Assembly (NCBI GenBank): GCA_016190925.1
Contig: JACPPQ010000084.1
Span: forward strand, 1 to 38,680
Length of the DNA stretch: 38,680 nt
Direction of reading: 5' to 3'
From: Chloroflexota bacterium
GTDB lineage: Bacteria; Chloroflexota; Dehalococcoidia; Dehalococcoidales; JACPPQ01
This document shows positions 1-7,505 of this stretch, piece by piece. The position numbers were made by a program, and so were the translations under genes. Position 1 is the stretch's first letter, and each line of letters opens with the position of its first letter. The notes below the pieces were generated by a model. The model was given only the letters and a program-made list of their open reading frames with translations. It was not told the origin of the DNA and searched no databases.

Positions 1-35
1 CAGGCGGACGGGGAATCCATGAAGCCGATAGCTGG

Positions 36-57
36 ATTCTCCGCCTACGCGGAGAAT
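36..57. repeat. Stem-loop repeat fragment at window edge
   Basis: A perfect 9-bp inverted repeat (ATTCTCCGC and GCGGAGAAT) with a 4-base loop is followed by AATGACAG. It resembles the dispersed GGATTC...GAATGACA hairpins seen elsewhere in this window (for example inside 36621-36741). The rest of positions 1-170 shows no gene. Confidence 0.55.
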
Positions 58-170
58 GACAGTAAATGTAGATGAAGTTGAAAAGGTGATTAGCTATTAA
101 CCTGACGCGATACTAGCTCTCCCGGTTTTTGCGTTGATACAGGTTGCTTCATTACCCATGCTGATTCTTC

Positions 171-485
171 CTACTTCTCATCTGTGGTAGCGCCATGCTT
201 CGCCAGTGCCCGTCCCAGTCCAAGTGCCCATTCTCTGGCCTTGTAGGCAAGGAAGCCGAGCATACCCAGGATGCCTACCGTCGGGAGAAAGATGGCAAAC
301 ACCAGTCCGGCAAACGGCCCGAATATCATCACCAGGGGAGCAGGCACCTTGACATACCTGGCTCCGCCATCGGTGGGCAGGATGCGGATGTCTCCGTAAA
401 GCGGGACAAGCTCCAGGGTAGCCAGGTTGAGATAGACGCCGCGTCTGACAGGTTCTCCTCCATGATACTTCCTCATCATCTTCAT
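171..485 (-). CDS. Small membrane protein of unknown function (104 aa)
   Basis: I do not recognise a family. The protein has a polar N-terminal half of about 50 residues and one long hydrophobic stretch (about residues 49-80, possibly two short helices broken by Gly/Pro), then a basic, polar tail. The ATG is preceded by a strong AGGAGG about 5 bases upstream, so the start is well supported. It lies downstream of, and on the same strand as, the NarL-type regulator and kinase. A tandem CAGGTG motif sits about 90 bases before the start, like sites found upstream of the cytochrome genes, which suggests its own promoter and a link to the same control. Membrane location is inferred from hydrophobicity only. 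Confidence 0.65.
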   Translation of the reverse strand: MKMMRKYHGGEPVRRGVYLNLATLELVPLYGDIRILPTDGGARYVKVPAPLVMIFGPFAGLVFAIFLPTVGILGMLGFLAYKAREWALGLGRALAKHGATTDEK

Positions 486-573
486 TGCTTACCTCCTTTT
501 TCCGATTTCATCCAGCCCCTTATCCACCCACACTTATTCTATTACTGGAGACCGGCGAAGGACATCAGTAGAA

Positions 574-601
574 CACCTGAAAGAAGAGGATAAAACACCT
601 G
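574..601 (-). promoter_or_regulatory. Tandem CAGGTGTT motif, candidate operator
   Basis: Read on the minus strand, CAGGTGTT occurs twice, 22 bases apart, within the 186-base gap upstream of the gene starting at 485. The spacing and the CAGGT core match sites at 3432-3461, 7337-7367 and 18630-18660. Function is inferred from recurrence. Confidence 0.4.
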
Positions 602-671
602 AGAGATAGCGAAGCGAAGGGTGATTGTAAGAGTAGAGAGGGAAATTGACAACTCAATGGACTCAACAAGC

Positions 672-1346
672 TCATGAGTCTGAGCGCACCAGTCCTTTGC
701 GGATGGCATACTTGATAAGCTCGGCACGGTTGTGGAAGCCCAGTTTCTCCATGAGGTTTGTGCGGTGGGTCATGATGGTCTTGATGCTCAAATGAAGAGT
801 ATCGGCGATTTGCTGTGCGGTGTTCCCCTCGGCAATCAGCTTGAGCACCTGCTTCTCGCGGTCGCTCAACCCGTCATACAGTAGCTCATCTTCAGGCACC
901 TCTGTCCGCTCCAGGAACCCTTTTATCACTTTGTCAGCTATCTCCGGGTCGACAAACGCCCTGCCTTGAGACACGGCTCGTATGGCTGCCAGCAGGTCGC
1001 TTCCCACGGCTTTCTTGAGCACATAGCCGGCCGCGCCTGCCTTGAGAAAACGGTAGATATACTCGGTATCGGTATACTGCGTCAGCACCAGAATCCTGGT
1101 CCGGGGCCTTATCTTCATTATCTCCAGGGTAGCTTCCAAACCCCCAAGTCCAGGCATGGCGATGTCCATGAGCACTACGTCCGGTGATAGCTCGATTGCC
1201 CTTTCAATAGCCTCTTTCCCATCGGCGGCTTCTCCTACCACTTCTATATCTTCATGAGGCGAGAGAATCATGCGTATTCCCTCACGGACAATTCCGTGGT
1301 CATCGGCAACTAATACCCTGATTTTTGTTGTGCTATGGTCTTCCAT
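672..1346 (-). CDS. NarL/FixJ-family response regulator
   Basis: This 224-residue protein has a receiver domain (about 7-125) with acidic residues at D15-D16, the phosphoacceptor D61 in the VVLMDIAMPG motif and the conserved K111. A LuxR-type helix-turn-helix follows at about 158-220 (LSDREKQVLKLIAEG, then TIMTHRTNLMEKLG). It is expected to be phosphorylated by its partner kinase and to bind promoter DNA as a dimer. The start codon overlaps the end of the kinase gene by 14 bases, so the two are cotranscribed. It closely resembles the second regulator at 17432, suggesting a duplicated system. Nearby cytochrome and heme-operon promoters are plausible targets, by inference. Confidence 0.92.
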   Translation of the reverse strand: MEDHSTTKIRVLVADDHGIVREGIRMILSPHEDIEVVGEAADGKEAIERAIELSPDVVLMDIAMPGLGGLEATLEIMKIRPRTRILVLTQYTDTEYIYRFLKAGAAGYVLKKAVGSDLLAAIRAVSQGRAFVDPEIADKVIKGFLERTEVPEDELLYDGLSDREKQVLKLIAEGNTAQQIADTLHLSIKTIMTHRTNLMEKLGFHNRAELIKYAIRKGLVRSDS

Positions 1347-3072
1347 TCACCGGCACCTCGATGGTGATGTGCGTTCCGCTTCCCGGCTCCGATTCAACGA
1401 GGAGCTTTCCTTCCAGAAGGGCGACTCTCTCTTTCATGCCCAGCAGTCCGAGTCCGCGGGTCTTGTCTGCCTTCAGTCTGACGGCATTTACATCGAATCC
1501 TTCTCCGTCATCTTCCACCTCTATGCGGATGACAGAGTCTTCGAACTCCACGCTGAGTACCACGTTGCGCGCCTGGGCATGCCTGGCTATGTTGGTAAGC
1601 GCTTCCTGAACGACCCGGAAAAGCACCGTTTCTTTTTCCTGAGGGAGCTTCCTTTCACTGCCGGTTACTTCTACGCGTACCTTGATGTCGAGGCTTCCCA
1701 GCCGGCTTTCGGCGTACCATCTTATCGCGGAAAGAAGGCCGAGGTCGTCCAGCACCGACGGACGCAAGTCAAAGATAATCTTGTGCAGGTTGTCTATAGT
1801 CTTGATAGCCAGGTTTCTGGTATCTGTGAGTATGCTCCTGGTCTTTCCCGCAATGCTATCGGATGCTGCCAGGGCTGCCTCCAGCTTCATGACCATGCCG
1901 GCAACCGACTGGCTGGTCTCGTCATGAAGCTCACGGGCGATGCGTTTTCGCTCTTCCTCCTGTGCCGTGAGGACCTTCCGTAGCAGTTCCCCGCGGGCAG
2001 CCTCCTCCGCTTCAATCTCGCGGAATGATTCTTCTAGCTGCCTGGTGCGCTCCTCGACCCTTGCTTCAAGCTCCTTGTTCCAATTCTGGCTTTCATCCAG
2101 GGATTTCTTGAGTTCTGACCGCATGGTATCGAAGCTGCGGCTGAGCTGGCCGATTTCATCGTCGCCAAGCTGCGGGATAGGTAGAGAAAGGTCGCCCCTG
2201 GAAATGCCTCTGGCTGCTGAGGTTAGCTGGCCTAGCGGCTTGACCAGGCTCCGTGCCATGCCCCAGCTTAGCAGGAGGGCAATTACCAGCGATGAGAGGC
2301 CGAAAATGATGAAGCGTTCCCGCATGGTACGCACCGGGGCAAGGGCTTCCCTTTCCGGCTGCCTCAATGCCACAGACCACGGAGCACCGGAAAGACGCGC
2401 AAGTTCGGTGACCTCGGCTTCAGCCGGGTTAGCGCTGTCCTGCCCTCTCCCAAGCACCCGCTGGGGATTGCTGCTCGCCAGTACCACTCCTTTGCTATCA
2501 ATTATATCGATGTAGCTGCTTCCTCCCAACGCAATAGGCCGGGTGAAGTCCTGGAAGGTGCGGCCTGCGGGGTCAATCTGACCTCCCACCAGGCCGGCCA
2601 TTTTCCCCTCCCTGTTCCGCAGGGGAGTGACCATGAAGATGGTTTTCTGGTCGGCAGGCTTGGTGGTGAGAACGTCGGAGATGAGCGGCCGCCCGGTGTT
2701 CAGGCTCTGTGCTATCGGGGGATAACCACTGATGTCAGCCCCCACGAAGTCCTGGTTGAATGGCTCAGACCATAGCACGGTGCCTGTTTCATCGGTGATG
2801 AAAACCCCGCCGTTGAAGATAGAGCCGAGGTATACACTGTGCAGCTCCCGTTTCTCAGGCCCCGGGTCGTTGTCCTCTATGTCTACTCCCTGTGCGAACC
2901 GGATATTGTCCAGGCGTTCGAGGTTTTGTCTTAATATATAATCAAGGTAGTTGCCGGTTGCCTGTGCCAGGGCCTGGCGTTCGTGGGACACCCGCTCCGA
3001 GCTTTCCCGCACGGCCAGCCAGCCCGATACTACCAGGGCGGTAAGCATCAGGAGCATGGCCACGGCCACCAT
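1333..3072 (-). CDS. Membrane sensor histidine kinase, HisKA_3 (NarX/DegS-like) type
   Basis: Domain order over 579 residues: N-terminal membrane helix (about 2-20), extracytoplasmic double-Cache-like sensor (about 25-245), second helix (about 253-271), HAMP (about 272-325), coiled coil (about 325-370), then HisKA_3 with phosphoacceptor H383 in ERKRIARELHDETSQ. The HATPase domain has N494 in NIARHAQ, DDGEGFD (521-527) and GLGLLGM. No heme motif is present in the sensor, unlike its paralogue at 15127. The ATG at 3072 lacks a good ribosome site. An AGGAGG lies 8 bases before an in-frame ATT at 3105, which would add 11 residues including HLGRR ahead of the helix, so the true start may be that rare codon. 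It is coupled to the regulator downstream. Confidence 0.93.
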   Translation of the reverse strand: MVAVAMLLMLTALVVSGWLAVRESSERVSHERQALAQATGNYLDYILRQNLERLDNIRFAQGVDIEDNDPGPEKRELHSVYLGSIFNGGVFITDETGTVLWSEPFNQDFVGADISGYPPIAQSLNTGRPLISDVLTTKPADQKTIFMVTPLRNREGKMAGLVGGQIDPAGRTFQDFTRPIALGGSSYIDIIDSKGVVLASSNPQRVLGRGQDSANPAEAEVTELARLSGAPWSVALRQPEREALAPVRTMRERFIIFGLSSLVIALLLSWGMARSLVKPLGQLTSAARGISRGDLSLPIPQLGDDEIGQLSRSFDTMRSELKKSLDESQNWNKELEARVEERTRQLEESFREIEAEEAARGELLRKVLTAQEEERKRIARELHDETSQSVAGMVMKLEAALAASDSIAGKTRSILTDTRNLAIKTIDNLHKIIFDLRPSVLDDLGLLSAIRWYAESRLGSLDIKVRVEVTGSERKLPQEKETVLFRVVQEALTNIARHAQARNVVLSVEFEDSVIRIEVEDDGEGFDVNAVRLKADKTRGLGLLGMKERVALLEGKLLVESEPGSGTHITIEVPVNGRP

Positions 3073-3231
3073 GAGTGCTATTCTTCGACCCAGATGAGTG
3101 CTAATGGCGGACTCCTCCTGTGTACTAAAGGCTCAAAATTGAAAGTTCAAAAAAGGTTAGCGAGGATTAATTGCACGTTGCACCTTATACTCTCTATGTA
3201 GTATATTCTCTAATATGTTATGCCGTAATTG

Positions 3232-3461
3232 CAGGTATGTCAAAACCGTGAAAACAGGAATTGTTACAGCTACGCAATAGCAAATATTTGGGATGTTATC
3301 TAAGCGGCAAACAGGTACTTTTCGGGAATAGCACTGTTCTGACAACGCAACCATGCGTGAAAAATGACGTGTTCATGCGATTGTAGAAATCAGGTATAGG
3401 GCATCCTGTATTATCATTAATTAGCGAAAAACAGGGCAAATATTGTATAAATGCAGGGTAT
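3232..3461 (+). promoter_or_regulatory. Cluster of CAGGTA-type motifs in the divergent intergenic region
   Basis: The 403-base space between the kinase and the seven-helix protein (3106-3508) holds no gene. On the plus strand it contains CAGGTATG at 3232 with CAGGAATT 23 bases on, CAGGTACT at 3312 followed by AGCACTG, CAGGTATA at 3391, and CAGGGCAA at 3432 with CAGGGTAT 22 bases on. The last pair ends about 50 bases before the ATG at 3509 and is followed by TATTTTA. The density and repeated 22-23 base spacing suggest a regulator binding along one face of the helix upstream of the cytochrome operon. The identity of the regulator is unknown. Confidence 0.45.
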
Positions 3462-3508
3462 ATTTTACTTCAAATCTGACCAGATAAGGATTAGAATAGT
3501 AGACGGGT

Positions 3509-4222
3509 ATGGATGCTATCACGGTATTACCACTTATTTCCTCTATATTGAGCCTTATCTTTGGACTGACAGTCCTTGACCAGTTCTTGGCCAGGAGAAA
3601 ACCCTATCAGCTCATATGGGCCATCGGCCTGCTTATGTACTTCATCGGCACGGGATGCGAGTTCTGGGCCGGGAAGTGGGGGCTGAATGCCACGGTCCTT
3701 CGCGTGTGGTATCTTTTTGGCGCTGTGCTGGTAGCCGCATACCTCGGCATGGGCACGCTTTACCTGGTTACTCCGCGGCGTACTGCCAATATAGTCCTGA
3801 CAATCCTCCTTGCAGCATCTGTATATGCTGCTTTTATGGTGTTTACTGCAAACATCGACCTGCGTGGCTTTACCACTCTTTCCGGTGAAGCAATGCCCGG
3901 TGGTATCAGGCTTATGACTCCCGTTTTTAATACCTTCGGAACGGTTGCCCTGGTGGGAGGCGCGGCGTACAGCGCCTGGGTCTTCTGGAAACACAAGCTT
4001 ATGCCCTACCGTATGATTTCCAATATTCTCATCGCCGTTGGGGCAATAATGCCAGCCGCCGGAGGTACCTCGATGAGGCTGACCGGGCACCTTACGCTTT
4101 TCTACGTCCTTGAACTCATCGGTATTATACTTATCTTCACCGGTTTTCTGCGCAGCCGGGAGGTTTTCGGATTCTACCGTTTTCCTTTTGTTCACGGGTT
4201 TCACAAGATAGGGTCGGACTAG
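3509..4222 (+). CDS. Seven-helix membrane protein of unknown function
   Basis: A 237-residue, very hydrophobic protein with about seven predicted membrane helices (near 5-24, 35-52, 65-88, 92-112, 138-160, 165-188 and 195-215) and a short basic C-terminal tail. There is no heme motif, and I do not recognise a named family. It is the first gene of the plus-strand cytochrome cluster, 63 bases before the 7-heme cytochrome, with no terminator visible between them, so it is likely part of the same transcript. Possible roles are a membrane anchor, a quinone-interacting subunit or a 7TM sensor; none can be shown from sequence. The ribosome site before ATG is weak. Confidence 0.72.
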   Translation: MDAITVLPLISSILSLIFGLTVLDQFLARRKPYQLIWAIGLLMYFIGTGCEFWAGKWGLNATVLRVWYLFGAVLVAAYLGMGTLYLVTPRRTANIVLTILLAASVYAAFMVFTANIDLRGFTTLSGEAMPGGIRLMTPVFNTFGTVALVGGAAYSAWVFWKHKLMPYRMISNILIAVGAIMPAAGGTSMRLTGHLTLFYVLELIGIILIFTGFLRSREVFGFYRFPFVHGFHKIGSD

Positions 4223-4285
4223 ACCTGCTTTCTCTCCGCCGAAGTTGTAACCAATAATTCTCAACGACTGGGAAGGAGGATAGGC

Positions 4286-5236
4286 ATGGGATTGAATGTA
4301 CCAGAGTACCCGGGACCCGGAAGGAAGAGAGCTTTTCTTTTACTGACAGCGGTGGCGGCTGCTGTAATCGGTATCCTCGTTTTCGGAACCGCCAGGGACT
4401 ATGTCCAGGGTGGGGGTTATGTCCCCGACGAAGCAAAATGCCTGGTATGCCATAGTAACCCGGACCTGGCCAAGAACACTCCGCAGGGTAAAATATCACT
4501 GTATGTCAACGAGGTTGTTGCCAGCACCTCGGCCCACCGCTTCATCGATTGTACTACCTGCCATACCACCAAGCCGCATGAAGTGGCTACTCCGTTGACC
4601 AAGCTCTCTCTGGCCCAGAAATGCGGCTCCTGTCACCAGTATCAGTACAAGCTGCACCTGGAGAGCATTCACGGACAGCAGTTAGCCCAAGGCAATCCAG
4701 ACGTTGCTACCTGTGTTGATTGCCACAGCAGAAAAGGTGACTCGCACGGCGTTATCCGCGTGCTGGAGCACGATGCGCCTACGTATAAGAAAAACATCGC
4801 CGAGACCTGTGCCAGGTGCCATGATAATGATGAGCTGATGAAAGACTATGGCATCGTGGAGAAGGTCTACGAATCATATATGCGCAGCTTCCATGGCAAG
4901 GCCTTGCAGTTGAGCGGCTACGAATTAGGCTCCCTCAACAAAGCTACATGCACCAATTGTCATGGAGTGCATGACATAAAGAGCGCCGGTGACCCCCAGG
5001 CGCCGGTTGCCGGCGCGGACAACCTGGTCAAGACATGTGAGCAGTGTCATCCCGGCGCCGGGGTGGAGTTTGCCAAAGGTTTTCTGGGGCACCGGGAGGC
5101 TTCCCGTGATAACGTTCCCCAGGCGCATTATACCGAGATTATCTTCCGCACACTGATGATATCTGTCGTTGCCTTCGGTATCTTCCTGATGCTAATTGCC
5201 ATCGTGAGATTCTCGATTAACAGGTGGAGGGAATAG
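4286..5236 (+). CDS. Membrane-anchored 7-heme cytochrome c
   Basis: The 316-residue protein has an N-terminal helix (about 16-34), a periplasmic domain with seven CXXCH motifs starting at C52, C89, C113, C143, C175, C222 and C251, and a second helix (about 285-308) ending in NRWRE. Many extra His residues (for example H84, H124, H130, H203) could be distal heme ligands. The double anchoring and heme density suggest a relay between the quinone-linked membrane proteins encoded next and soluble or surface acceptors. The start is supported by GGAAGGAGGATAGGC before ATG. The next gene starts immediately after the stop (5237), indicating one operon. It is similar in style to NrfH/NapC-like and tetraheme reductase partners, but no exact family was recognised. 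Confidence 0.88.
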   Translation: MGLNVPEYPGPGRKRAFLLLTAVAAAVIGILVFGTARDYVQGGGYVPDEAKCLVCHSNPDLAKNTPQGKISLYVNEVVASTSAHRFIDCTTCHTTKPHEVATPLTKLSLAQKCGSCHQYQYKLHLESIHGQQLAQGNPDVATCVDCHSRKGDSHGVIRVLEHDAPTYKKNIAETCARCHDNDELMKDYGIVEKVYESYMRSFHGKALQLSGYELGSLNKATCTNCHGVHDIKSAGDPQAPVAGADNLVKTCEQCHPGAGVEFAKGFLGHREASRDNVPQAHYTEIIFRTLMISVVAFGIFLMLIAIVRFSINRWRE

Positions 5237-6001
5237 ATGGAGAGGATATCTACGGAAGCCACAACCGCCAGTTTAGCTAAACCTGTGGAAGAGAAAATCA
5301 AGCGTTTTGATATCCACCAGATAATCCAGCATGCCTGGATGATGGTGAGCTTTATCCTTCTGGTAGTCACCGGCTTCCCCCTTAAGTTCAGCGAGTGGGC
5401 TTTCAGCCAGTGGTGGGTGGGCGTGTGGGGTGGAATCGATGCCGTGCGTTCGGTGCACCATGTCTCCGCTTATGCTATTGTCATCGTTTGCATCTATCAT
5501 CTCCTTTATCTGGGATATAATAGTCTGATTCTTCGCAGGCCGATAGGTGTAAAGATGATTCCCAGCATTGACGACTTCTCCAAGCTGCTCCAGGAAGTTA
5601 GCTATTTCATGGGTATCAGCAAAGAGCGTCCTGAATATGACCGGTTCTCCTGGAAGGAGAAATTCGATTACTGGGCTATCTTCTGGGGCATGCCGGTCAT
5701 GGGAGGCTCCGGCTTTATCCTGATGTACCCGGTGTTCGCCAGCAAGGTCCTTCCGGGATGGATGATACCGGCGGCTATGATAGCCCATAGCGATGAGGCG
5801 ATGCTGGCCTTGAGCTGGATATTCCTGGTACACATCTTCTTTAATCACTTCTCTCCCGGTATCTTCCCCATAAATACCTCCATATTCACTGGCAAGGTTG
5901 CCACGGAGCGATATGCCAGGGAACATCCTCTGGAGTATCGCAGCCTGACGGGTGAGCCAGAAACGGAGGAGGGTACGGAAGAGAGTAAGGAGCAGGCATG
6001 A
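5237..6001 (+). CDS. Cytochrome b subunit, formate dehydrogenase gamma / Ni-hydrogenase b-type
   Basis: A 254-residue protein with about four or five membrane helices (near 33-50, 75-97, 145-168, 190-207). His residues typical of di-heme b-type subunits are H27 and H32 before the first helix, H74-H75 and H88 in the second, and H184, H199 and H204 near the fourth. The C-terminal part carries HFSPGIFPINTSIFTG, typical of this family. Such subunits exchange electrons between the quinone pool and a periplasmic partner, here probably the 7-heme cytochrome just upstream. The gene directly abuts its neighbours: it begins one base after the previous stop and overlaps the next by ATGA. Confidence 0.85.
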   Translation: MERISTEATTASLAKPVEEKIKRFDIHQIIQHAWMMVSFILLVVTGFPLKFSEWAFSQWWVGVWGGIDAVRSVHHVSAYAIVIVCIYHLLYLGYNSLILRRPIGVKMIPSIDDFSKLLQEVSYFMGISKERPEYDRFSWKEKFDYWAIFWGMPVMGGSGFILMYPVFASKVLPGWMIPAAMIAHSDEAMLALSWIFLVHIFFNHFSPGIFPINTSIFTGKVATERYAREHPLEYRSLTGEPETEEGTEESKEQA

Positions 6002-6246
6002 AATACTTTCGTGAAATCTTCGATGATAAGCTAACCAAAGCCGCGGGCATAATTCTCCTGCTTATCATAGGACTGGTTACCTTTAATAGTGTTTCCGACC
6101 TCCCGGAAGAATACCCGCTTTTTGGGGTCCTCAACTTTTCACTGGTGCCGGTGCTGTTCATCGCCGGTGGTATCGTTTTTGTTCTTGCCATTCTGAAATT
6201 TAGCAACGGAGAGGACGATGGGACATCTGAGAAGTCATCGGAATAA
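5998..6246 (+). CDS. Small two-helix membrane protein
   Basis: An 82-residue protein with two hydrophobic stretches (about 13-30 and 45-67) separated by a short loop with Pro and acidic residues, and a Ser/Glu-rich tail. No heme or cofactor motif is present. It overlaps the cytochrome b gene (ATGA) and the next cytochrome gene (29 bases), so translational coupling inside the operon makes it a probable structural or assembly subunit of the same membrane complex. The family is not recognised. Confidence 0.72.
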   Translation: MKYFREIFDDKLTKAAGIILLLIIGLVTFNSVSDLPEEYPLFGVLNFSLVPVLFIAGGIVFVLAILKFSNGEDDGTSEKSSE

Positions 6247-7339
6247 ACTGTTCTTTCTGATGTTCGGCGGGGCAATAGGAATAATCCTGCTGGTCGTTGG
6301 CGGATACCAGCTTGTGGAGTTCTCCGATTCCGTTGGATTTTGTGGCCGGCTCTGTCACACCGTGATGTATCCAGAATATACCACTTACCAGGCATCTCCC
6401 CATTCCAGGGTGAAGTGCGCGGAATGCCATGTCGGCTCCGGCGCGGATTATCTGGTGAGGTCCAAGGTCAGCGGCGTGCCGCTCATCTTCTCTACTATCT
6501 TTAATAGCTATCATCGACCCATTCCCACCCCGGTGGAGAACCTGCGTCCTGCCCCGGAGACCTGCGAACAGTGCCACCGCCCGGAAAAGTTCTCCGGCGA
6601 CCTTGTCCGCGTACATATCTCTTACCAGCAGGACGAAAACAACACCAGGAAGGTTGACACCCGTGTCTTGCCCGTTGGCGGGGGCGGCCTTGATGCAGCC
6701 CAGGGTATCCACTGGCACATTGCCGCCAGGGTCTGGTATCTGGCGCTGGACGAGCAACTCCAGGACATCGCCTGGGTTGGGGTTGAGGAACAGGGAGGTG
6801 AGCTGACCGAATATCTTGACCCGAAGAAGGCGGCTGAAGTCACTCCGGAGCGGCTCAAGAACGAGAAACGCCTGATGGACTGCATCGATTGTCACAATCG
6901 GGCGACTCACATCTTCCGCTCTCCGAACGACCTGATTGATGCGGCGCTTTCTCAGGGTATGATAGATAGCAGCCTGCCTTTTATCAAGCGGGAAGGACTC
7001 AAAGCCCTCGACCCGCCCAATTCCAGCCTGGCTGAAGCTGTCGCCAAAATAGAAGCCATCAAGGACTTTTACCGCACTTCTTATCCCCAGGTATCAAAGG
7101 AAAAGAAGGCCGCTATTGACAGGGCGGTCGAGCAGCTAAAGGAAGTTGCCCGTCTGACCACTTTCCCTGAGATGAAGGTTACCTGGAAGAGCTACCTCAG
7201 CAATGCCGGGCATCAGGAATCTCCGGGTTGTCTAAGATGTCACGGCAAGCTGACAGCCACCAGCGGCCCGCAGAAGGGCACCCCCGTTGGCATTAACTGC
7301 GAGTCCTGCCACTACTTTGAGTTGCGCATACCAAAATAG
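6218..7339 (+). CDS. NapC/NirT-like multiheme cytochrome c (6 predicted hemes)
   Basis: The 373-residue protein has an N-terminal membrane anchor (about 12-32) followed by a NapC/NirT-like region. Heme sites are an unusual CX3CH at C42-H47 (CGRLCH, followed by TVMYPEY), then CXXCH at C67, C116, C222, C338 and C361. Known NapC/NrfH members take electrons from menaquinol through their first, N-terminal heme, whose motif lies right after the membrane anchor and often uses a nearby Met. Here M50 follows that motif. The C-terminal extension with two further hemes is longer than in classical NapC. It is the last gene of the tightly packed run 4286-7339, and the following promoter region starts its own transcript. 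Confidence 0.88.
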   Translation: MGHLRSHRNKLFFLMFGGAIGIILLVVGGYQLVEFSDSVGFCGRLCHTVMYPEYTTYQASPHSRVKCAECHVGSGADYLVRSKVSGVPLIFSTIFNSYHRPIPTPVENLRPAPETCEQCHRPEKFSGDLVRVHISYQQDENNTRKVDTRVLPVGGGGLDAAQGIHWHIAARVWYLALDEQLQDIAWVGVEEQGGELTEYLDPKKAAEVTPERLKNEKRLMDCIDCHNRATHIFRSPNDLIDAALSQGMIDSSLPFIKREGLKALDPPNSSLAEAVAKIEAIKDFYRTSYPQVSKEKKAAIDRAVEQLKEVARLTTFPEMKVTWKSYLSNAGHQESPGCLRCHGKLTATSGPQKGTPVGINCESCHYFELRIPK

Positions 7340-7404
7340 GTACTTTTCCTGAAAAAAGCAGGTACTTATATCCTATGGAATGCGCAGGTAGTTAGTGCTA
7401 TAAT
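7337..7404 (+). promoter_or_regulatory. Promoter with three AGGTA-type boxes before the 9-heme cytochrome
   Basis: TAGGTACT (7337), CAGGTACT (7359, 22 bases on) and CAGGTAGT (7385, 26 bases on) precede a consensus TATAAT at 7399-7404. The hexamer 17 bases upstream of it (TGGAAT) is a poor -35 match, as expected of an activator-dependent promoter. The first box overlaps the stop codon of the previous gene. The leader to the ATG at 7506 is about 95 bases. Confidence 0.5.
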
Positions 7405-7505
7405 ATCCCCTGAAACTAAGTATTTGCGTATCATCAGTTTGCCCTAAAAAGCTGTTTTTGGTGCTTGTGCGTTCAGAAATCTCTTAATTTTCTAAGGAGG
7501 TGTAG

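Noticed and set aside
542-727. Minus-strand frame of 61 codons with a hydrophobic end
   Set aside because: It overlaps the end of the response regulator, has no ribosome site, and contains the operator-like CAGGTG pair.
1270-1983. Plus-strand frame of 237 codons
   Set aside because: It is the complement of the histidine kinase catalytic domain.
3527-4264. Long minus-strand frame of 245 codons
   Set aside because: It is antisense to the seven-helix protein, polar and without any domain; the plus-strand frame has coherent membrane helices.
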